Source: Dokdonella sp. (GTDB lineage Bacteria; Pseudomonadota; Gammaproteobacteria; Xanthomonadales; Rhodanobacteraceae). Taken from it: a DNA stretch of 64,000 nucleotides. Of the stretch, positions 56,052 through 64,000 are shown in pieces. The stretch is taken from contig NZ_JAGIAG010000006.1 of NCBI RefSeq assembly GCF_017744955.1, forward strand, positions 1 through 64,000, read 5' to 3'. The notes under the pieces were generated by a model, which saw nothing but the letters and a program-made list of their open reading frames with translations, did no database searches and was not told where the DNA came from. A program made the translations under genes and the position numbers. Numbering within the stretch: position 1 is the first letter of the stretch; every line of letters begins with the position of its first letter.

Positions 56052-59000
56052 GCCACCACCTCGACGTCCCTGTATTGAACTACGCCAACTTCGCTGCGAC
56101 TCACGCCATCGTCGAGGGCGCCGATGAGGTCACGGAGAAAGCCGAAACGCTCTGCGCTTCGGCCAGTCATCTGCTCGGTAACGCTACGGAGGAAGTCAAA
56201 GCTTCCTACTAGCACCATTCGGTGCTTCGCACGGCTAAGCAGAACATTCATGCGCCGCGGATCGGTAAGAAAGCCCAGGGCTTGGGTAGGCTTGGTGTAA
56301 TGATTGTTTCGCACCAGTGATACAACCACTACGTCCGCTTCACTCCCTTGGAACGAGTCAACCGTGCCACAGAAAGTGGGCGCACCATTTGCTGTAGAGA
56401 AGTCCGCAAGGTTACTAAGTCGATGATCCGCAAGCGAGATGGCTCGGCGGAGACGCTCGACCTGCCGCGCGTAGGGCGAAAGTACTGCGAGCGTCGGGTT
56501 GCTTCCATTCTTGGCCTGCAATTGCGAGAGTACCCACTCTACGGCGCGGACCTCGCGATTGTTGGTCCATGGCGGAAGAGAATCTCCCTCCAATTGGCCG
56601 ACCTCGCCCTGCAGATCCGGCACATTCACAAGGGTTATGGCCGCACTGGGCAGCTCGCCCCCCTGCCTGGAAGCAACCGGTGAGGGCTCGGCGTCGAATC
56701 GGGCCTTTCGTTTTGGGTCGGTTCGCAGCGAACCATCATAGAACGTCTTTGAGATCAACTCGGCGATCTGAGGATGCATTCGGTGCTGGACGGTCAAGCT
56801 GCGCGCGATACGGCGCCCACCTTTCGACAGCTTTTGGCGCCCAAACTCTGCCTCGATCATTGTTTCAAACATGAGAAGCGCGTCTACCGCGGCTGCACCG
56901 ACCGCTGCCGACGCTTCTTCGCCTGATTCCTGCCAGTACTCGAGTAGATCTTCCATAGCATCGCCGCGCAGTGAGCGACTAATTAGATTCGGTGCGACGG
57001 CCATGACTTCCTTGACTGAACTCGGAGACTTGAGCACCGCCCTCATCTCATCTGACCGGTAGGGGGGCAGCTGCTTGTGGTCACCAATCATCAGGCGCCG
57101 ATGCGACAGCAAAAGCGGCGACACAAGTTCGCCACCTGTGGCCTTGCCTGCTTCCTCAACTATTGTCCAGTCAAACTGGCCGCGCTCCTCGATTAGGCGC
57201 TCGAGGTCTGGTGCGTTTGTCGTCGAGAAGACCATGTTGGCCGCGCGTAGAACTACGCCTTCGAAGGCGGTCCTGGCGCGCTGCTCTTTGGTGCTTGCGG
57301 GCTTCGCGCCGCCGTCTCTCTGAACACATTGACTCAGCGCTTTCAGTCGCTGCGCGAGGTAGGGGCTGGCTCTCGCGGCTAGTGGACTACTCACCACGCG
57401 AGCTATGAGATCAGACGAGCATCCAGCAAGATCGAAGTCCTCGGGCTGCTCAGTATTCTTTCGGTTCTTACAGCGAACGATGAGTGGCCGTTCAGCCTCA
57501 TCCTTCGCTGTTACCGCATCCACCACTTCGTGCATCAGGTGATCGACCGCCGAATGACTCTGAGCAGTCAGAAGTAGTCTTGTCGTTGGCTCTTCAATGA
57601 ACCTGCGACGCACTAGCTCTTTGACTAGATGAGTTTTGCCAACCCCCGGAGGGCCCTGTACGAGGTAGATCGGCAGAATTGCCGTCATTTCGCAAAGTGC
57701 TTCCTGCTTTGCCTCGTCTAGAGATGCAAAGTGCTCATCGCTGAAGTCGGCCGGGTCTTGGCTATCGAGCAGGCGCAAGCGCTGGTCAACCAGCATCTTC
57801 AGGAGCTCTTGATGCTCACCCAGCGAGTTCAAGGCGCGAATTCGACGCTTGAACTGGGTGATCGATCCAGCTGATGCACTAGGGACAAGGTAGAGATCCG
57901 TTGCAGAAGTCGTGGCTTCCTTCGCTGAAAAGCGGAATGTCGATCTCCCGTCGTCCTCCTGCATCCCCTCAAAACGCAGCTCCATGTCCACGAAGGTGCG
58001 CTCACCGAAGGTAGGTGTATCGGTGAGCGTCCAGATTCCTTGCGATTCAGACGCACCGGAATCGGAGTGGCCTCCAAGCTCTGCATCGAGCATGCGCTTG
58101 AAGCGGTCGATTACCGCAGGCTCGTTGAGCGCCTTCGAGAGGCTTTCTCGATCTGGGTCGGGGCGGACCTCGAGTGTGAACAGAACCCCGGAATCGTCAT
58201 CCGCAAGTTGCGAGCTAGTCGACAAGACCCGAACTGGAACGATATCGGACACCGCGAATGCCAGCTCTACTAGCTGAGATAGAGCAAGAGCACGCAGAAG
58301 CTGACGCTCAGCGCTCGAACCGTCCTCTGATTTGGCAAAAGCTTGGCGCAACCCCTCCCAGCTAGTGAATCGTCGTCGGCTATGGGGGTTCGACGCATCC
58401 TTTGAGGTGATAACCTGTAGCGTGCTGCGAGGCAAGACTAATGGTGCGTGGCCCGCTTGCTTTGAGGTTACCTCATTGGTGGCGACACCCTCGCAGTACG
58501 CAGCATCCCAGTTCGACTGCTGACCGATCGGCCGAAAGGGGGATACCTTGTAGGTGAGCGCGTGCCCCCTAAGCTGAAACCCCATTGGTTCGCTCTGGTC
58601 GGGATGTCCTACCGGGATCAGGAGCGGCTCTGTTCCCAGGTCTCCCTCAATGAACGACAACTGTGACGCGGTATCTGCGATCTCGATCTCCTGACCAGAT
58701 GCCTTTCGGATCGCTTCAGATAGCCGCGAGCCGTCTCCAAGGCGAACAACGAGCCCGTACTGCGCCTCCTTGCGAGCAATGCCTGCTTCTAGACGCCGCG
58801 CTATCTCATCAATCGCTTGGCAGATAGCGCTGCCATCCATCGGGTCGAGCGGTTCCTTTCCGATCATCTGCCTCAGCAGCCGAACCTCGGATGCGTCCAG
58901 ATAGTCTCGGACTTGGAATGCGGGTACCGATATGTCATTGAGTCGATCGACACTAGCGTCCAAGAGGTTGGCGGCGAGGAAGCCAAGCTTGGCCCAATCG

Positions 59001-59644
59001 GAACGAAAGGAGTCGAATGTGCCAGATGAGTCCTTTTTTTGGGCGAGGTTCCGCGTGGAGTGTTCTTGACCCGTCAGGCGCATGGACCATTCGAATCCGG
59101 TCAGTTGGAAGTCCGGCGCACCCTCTCCGGAAGTCAGAACTGCCCAGTTATCGAGATTTCTGTGCAGGAGCCCCTGGGAGTGCAAAGTCTCCATCGCCTC
59201 TACCAGCCGACGGACGTTTTGCCAGATACGGAGCCTGCTGGCCGGGTTCCGAGGCGTTTTGAGCCAGTTCCCGGCAGGAAGATTCTCAAGGACGACCTGT
59301 AACGGCCGGCGTTGGCCGAGATCAAGTACTAGATAGAAGCCGTCTTTGTCTTGTGACGTCGAAAGCAGATTCGCGATTCGGCCCCCAGCACCTGGGTAGC
59401 CGGCAAGGCGCTGCAATTGACGCAGTTCGTGCCGCCATATTTCCTGAAGATCAGAATCATCGACCGCCGGTCTCCGGAGCCAATGCTTAATAAGCACAGG
59501 GACCCCGTCGAACAGCGCTTCTCGGAGTCCAGGACGGCCCGTAGCAAAGTCCGGTTTGACGAATTGTGTGGCGCTGAGCTCGAAGTTCCGTAGGAATCCC
59601 GGCCTCCGGCGCAATCGCACGACTGTTTCCGGCTTCTGAGCCAT
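56048..59644 (-). CDS. Kinase-like domain fused to SF1 (UPF1/DNA2-type) helicase, MkoA-like (Mokosh type I)
   Basis: A 1198-residue protein. Residues of about 20-290 form a protein-kinase-like fold: VPVLIKHW (Lys53) matches the ATP-binding Lys, but the catalytic loop reads HRNLDNWAVL (Asp replaced by Asn163) and the DFG position reads TGFE (182-185), so catalysis is doubtful. Residues of about 600-1190 form a COG1112-type helicase: Walker A GPPGVGKT (664-671), Walker B TIVEEAGKA (828-835), motif III GDHKQLPP (854-861), then QHRMHP, GTVDSFQGSEADVV and RMNVLLSRAKHRMVLVG. A region of about 300 residues between the domains is unassigned. It overlaps the PLD gene by 4 bases. GC is well below that of the flanks, which points to horizontal acquisition. 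Confidence 0.82.
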   Translation of the reverse strand: MAQKPETVVRLRRRPGFLRNFELSATQFVKPDFATGRPGLREALFDGVPVLIKHWLRRPAVDDSDLQEIWRHELRQLQRLAGYPGAGGRIANLLSTSQDKDGFYLVLDLGQRRPLQVVLENLPAGNWLKTPRNPASRLRIWQNVRRLVEAMETLHSQGLLHRNLDNWAVLTSGEGAPDFQLTGFEWSMRLTGQEHSTRNLAQKKDSSGTFDSFRSDWAKLGFLAANLLDASVDRLNDISVPAFQVRDYLDASEVRLLRQMIGKEPLDPMDGSAICQAIDEIARRLEAGIARKEAQYGLVVRLGDGSRLSEAIRKASGQEIEIADTASQLSFIEGDLGTEPLLIPVGHPDQSEPMGFQLRGHALTYKVSPFRPIGQQSNWDAAYCEGVATNEVTSKQAGHAPLVLPRSTLQVITSKDASNPHSRRRFTSWEGLRQAFAKSEDGSSAERQLLRALALSQLVELAFAVSDIVPVRVLSTSSQLADDDSGVLFTLEVRPDPDRESLSKALNEPAVIDRFKRMLDAELGGHSDSGASESQGIWTLTDTPTFGERTFVDMELRFEGMQEDDGRSTFRFSAKEATTSATDLYLVPSASAGSITQFKRRIRALNSLGEHQELLKMLVDQRLRLLDSQDPADFSDEHFASLDEAKQEALCEMTAILPIYLVQGPPGVGKTHLVKELVRRRFIEEPTTRLLLTAQSHSAVDHLMHEVVDAVTAKDEAERPLIVRCKNRKNTEQPEDFDLAGCSSDLIARVVSSPLAARASPYLAQRLKALSQCVQRDGGAKPASTKEQRARTAFEGVVLRAANMVFSTTNAPDLERLIEERGQFDWTIVEEAGKATGGELVSPLLLSHRRLMIGDHKQLPPYRSDEMRAVLKSPSSVKEVMAVAPNLISRSLRGDAMEDLLEYWQESGEEASAAVGAAAVDALLMFETMIEAEFGRQKLSKGGRRIARSLTVQHRMHPQIAELISKTFYDGSLRTDPKRKARFDAEPSPVASRQGGELPSAAITLVNVPDLQGEVGQLEGDSLPPWTNNREVRAVEWVLSQLQAKNGSNPTLAVLSPYARQVERLRRAISLADHRLSNLADFSTANGAPTFCGTVDSFQGSEADVVVVSLVRNNHYTKPTQALGFLTDPRRMNVLLSRAKHRMVLVGSFDFLRSVTEQMTGRSAERFGFLRDLIGALDDGVSRSEVGVVQYRDVEVVA

Positions 59645-59937
59645 CTACTACGCCCCCAATATTGAGTTTGCCGCAAAGTGAATACTGAGCTGCTGCCGGG
59701 CGGCCACCGCGCAACAGCCTACCTATTTATGGTTCGACTTGGCTCATTTCGATTTAGAGCTGTCTCTCGGAGTCGTCAGGCTTGATTATCAGTTTGGCTG
59801 AACGGTAAAGGCTACTCGCCCGACAGGCCAGAGCTTGGAAGCCTCCAATGCCCCTTGCGCGAGTCACGAACTCGATAGGAGTGCATACGACCGCCCCTAT
59901 GTCCGCTTTGGGTCGAAGTGCGACATACGATTCATTC
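59645..59937. other. Right flank of the low-GC island
   Basis: A 293-base gap between the helicase start and the ligA stop. It should contain the island promoter on the minus strand; a GGGGG stretch 10 bases before the ATG may act as the ribosome site, but no -35/-10 pair is convincing. AT-rich sequence gives way near 59900 to a hairpin repeat adjoining ligA. Confidence 0.45.
59900..59925. repeat. Degenerate TGTCCGC-type hairpin repeat at right island edge
   Basis: TGTCCGCTTTGGGTCGAAGTGCGACA is an imperfect inverted repeat. It belongs to the same widespread family as the copy at 54089-54112 and ends 12 bases from the ligA stop codon. Confidence 0.5.
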
Positions 59938-63530
<3,593 letters not shown>

Positions 63531-63612
63531 CGCTCGGCGTTTCGGGCGAGGAAGCCGGAAGCCTCCGCAGAACCGCCGGTCCGCGCGCACGAAGTTCGAG
63601 CCGGGTCTTCGA

Positions 63613-63630
63613 GGGATGCCTGCGTTCGCG
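63613..63630. repeat. Dispersed repeat fragment, same core as 51945
   Basis: The 17-base core GGATGCCTGCGTTCGCG (63614-63630) is identical to 51946-51962. It lies in the 192-base gap between the TPR gene and the minus-strand membrane-protein gene. Confidence 0.5.
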
Positions 63631-63722
63631 CACCTGAGATCGACGAGGCGGCTCGGGCTTCCCCGGCGATTTCGCGGGTGTCCGCCCTTCAGCGCACACG
63701 TCCGTTAGGGCGCGCCTGCCGC

Positions 63723-64000
63723 CTAGCGCGTGTGCCCGTGCCAACCCTCGAACAGGCGCGAGACGCCGACGCAGGCCAGCAGCGCGAACAGCCATGGATT
63801 GGACAGCAGGCGCGCGTACGGCGCCAACGCCTCCAGCCAACCGGTACCGATGATCGCGATCGCCGCGCCGATCGCCAGACCGAACACGGCCACCAGCGCG
63901 CCGATCATGCCGCGTTCGAAGCGGCGGTCGCGCACTTCCGCCGCCGTGGCATCGGCCTCGATGCGCTGCACGACCTGGCTGGCGAAATCCGCCGGCAGCG
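63723..64000 (-). CDS. C-terminal part of a small membrane protein, 5' end outside window
   Basis: The frame is open on the minus strand to the window edge, so the start lies beyond 64000; a GTG at 63971 is possible but residues upstream (PADFASQVVQRIEA) look like real coding sequence. The visible 92 or so residues hold two helices (IGALVAVFGLAIGAAIAIIG and WLFALLACVGVSRLF) and a short basic/His tail (WHGHTR). Proteins of this look often follow ECF sigma/anti-sigma pairs in Xanthomonadales; nothing here proves that. Confidence 0.65.
   Translation of the reverse strand, partial: LPADFASQVVQRIEADATAAEVRDRRFERGMIGALVAVFGLAIGAAIAIIGTGWLEALAPYARLLSNPWLFALLACVGVSRLFEGWHGHTR

Noticed and set aside
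56048..59644. Toxin-antitoxin or restriction-modification system in the island
   Set aside because: No methylase, specificity subunit or small antitoxin-like gene is present; the two proteins fit a helicase-PLD defence pair better.

Overview
High-GC (about 70%) chromosome segment of a gammaproteobacterium. It is most likely from the Lysobacterales/Xanthomonadales, close to Rhodanobacteraceae such as Dokdonella or Tahibacter. This rests on very high GC third positions, delta-60 repeat secreted proteins with an IFxNGFE-type motif, an ECF sigma factor paired with a Hanks-type kinase, a long LigA, and 'VIPAKAGIQ'-type dispersed repeats. The assignment is inference; there is no rRNA or other marker in the window.

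Layout. (1) 1-2.7 kb: the 3' end of a helical-repeat protein, then a secreted delta-60 repeat protein. (2) 3.0-33.4 kb: a very large ABC-exporter locus. It has one HlyD/MacA-like adaptor, two MacB-type ATPases and ten tandem MacB/FtsX ('ADOP'-type) permeases of about 800 residues. It closes with an NtrC-family response regulator and its histidine kinase. A near-consensus sigma-54 promoter with upstream palindromes lies directly before the adaptor gene, so the terminal regulator pair plausibly controls the array. (3) 33.5-39.3 kb: a PsiE-like protein, EpmA (EF-P lysylation), a glycine-rich membrane protein, and an ECF sigma factor overlapping a TPR Ser/Thr kinase. (4) 39.5-46.4 kb: one giant secreted protein with passenger-type repeats, a beta-helix region and nine tandem 75-residue Cys-containing repeats. 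(5) 46.5-50.1 kb: a double winged-helix regulator plus a beta-propeller gene, divergent from a DUF899-DUF2182 operon. (6) 50.1-54.0 kb: M28 peptidase, ChaC-like cyclotransferase, RluF-like pseudouridine synthase and YgjP-like metalloprotease. (7) 54.0-59.9 kb: a lower-GC two-gene island encoding a kinase-like/SF1 helicase fusion and a phospholipase D family protein, which matches the architecture of a type I Mokosh anti-phage system. (8) 59.9-64.0 kb: ligA, a TPR-like protein and the partial end of a small membrane protein.

The two systems most worth attention are the ten-permease sigma-54-linked exporter array and the Mokosh-like defence island. The island's kinase-like domain has lost its catalytic residues, and degenerate TGTCCGC hairpin repeats sit at both island edges. 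No tRNA, rRNA, CRISPR array, transposase or integrase was recognised.
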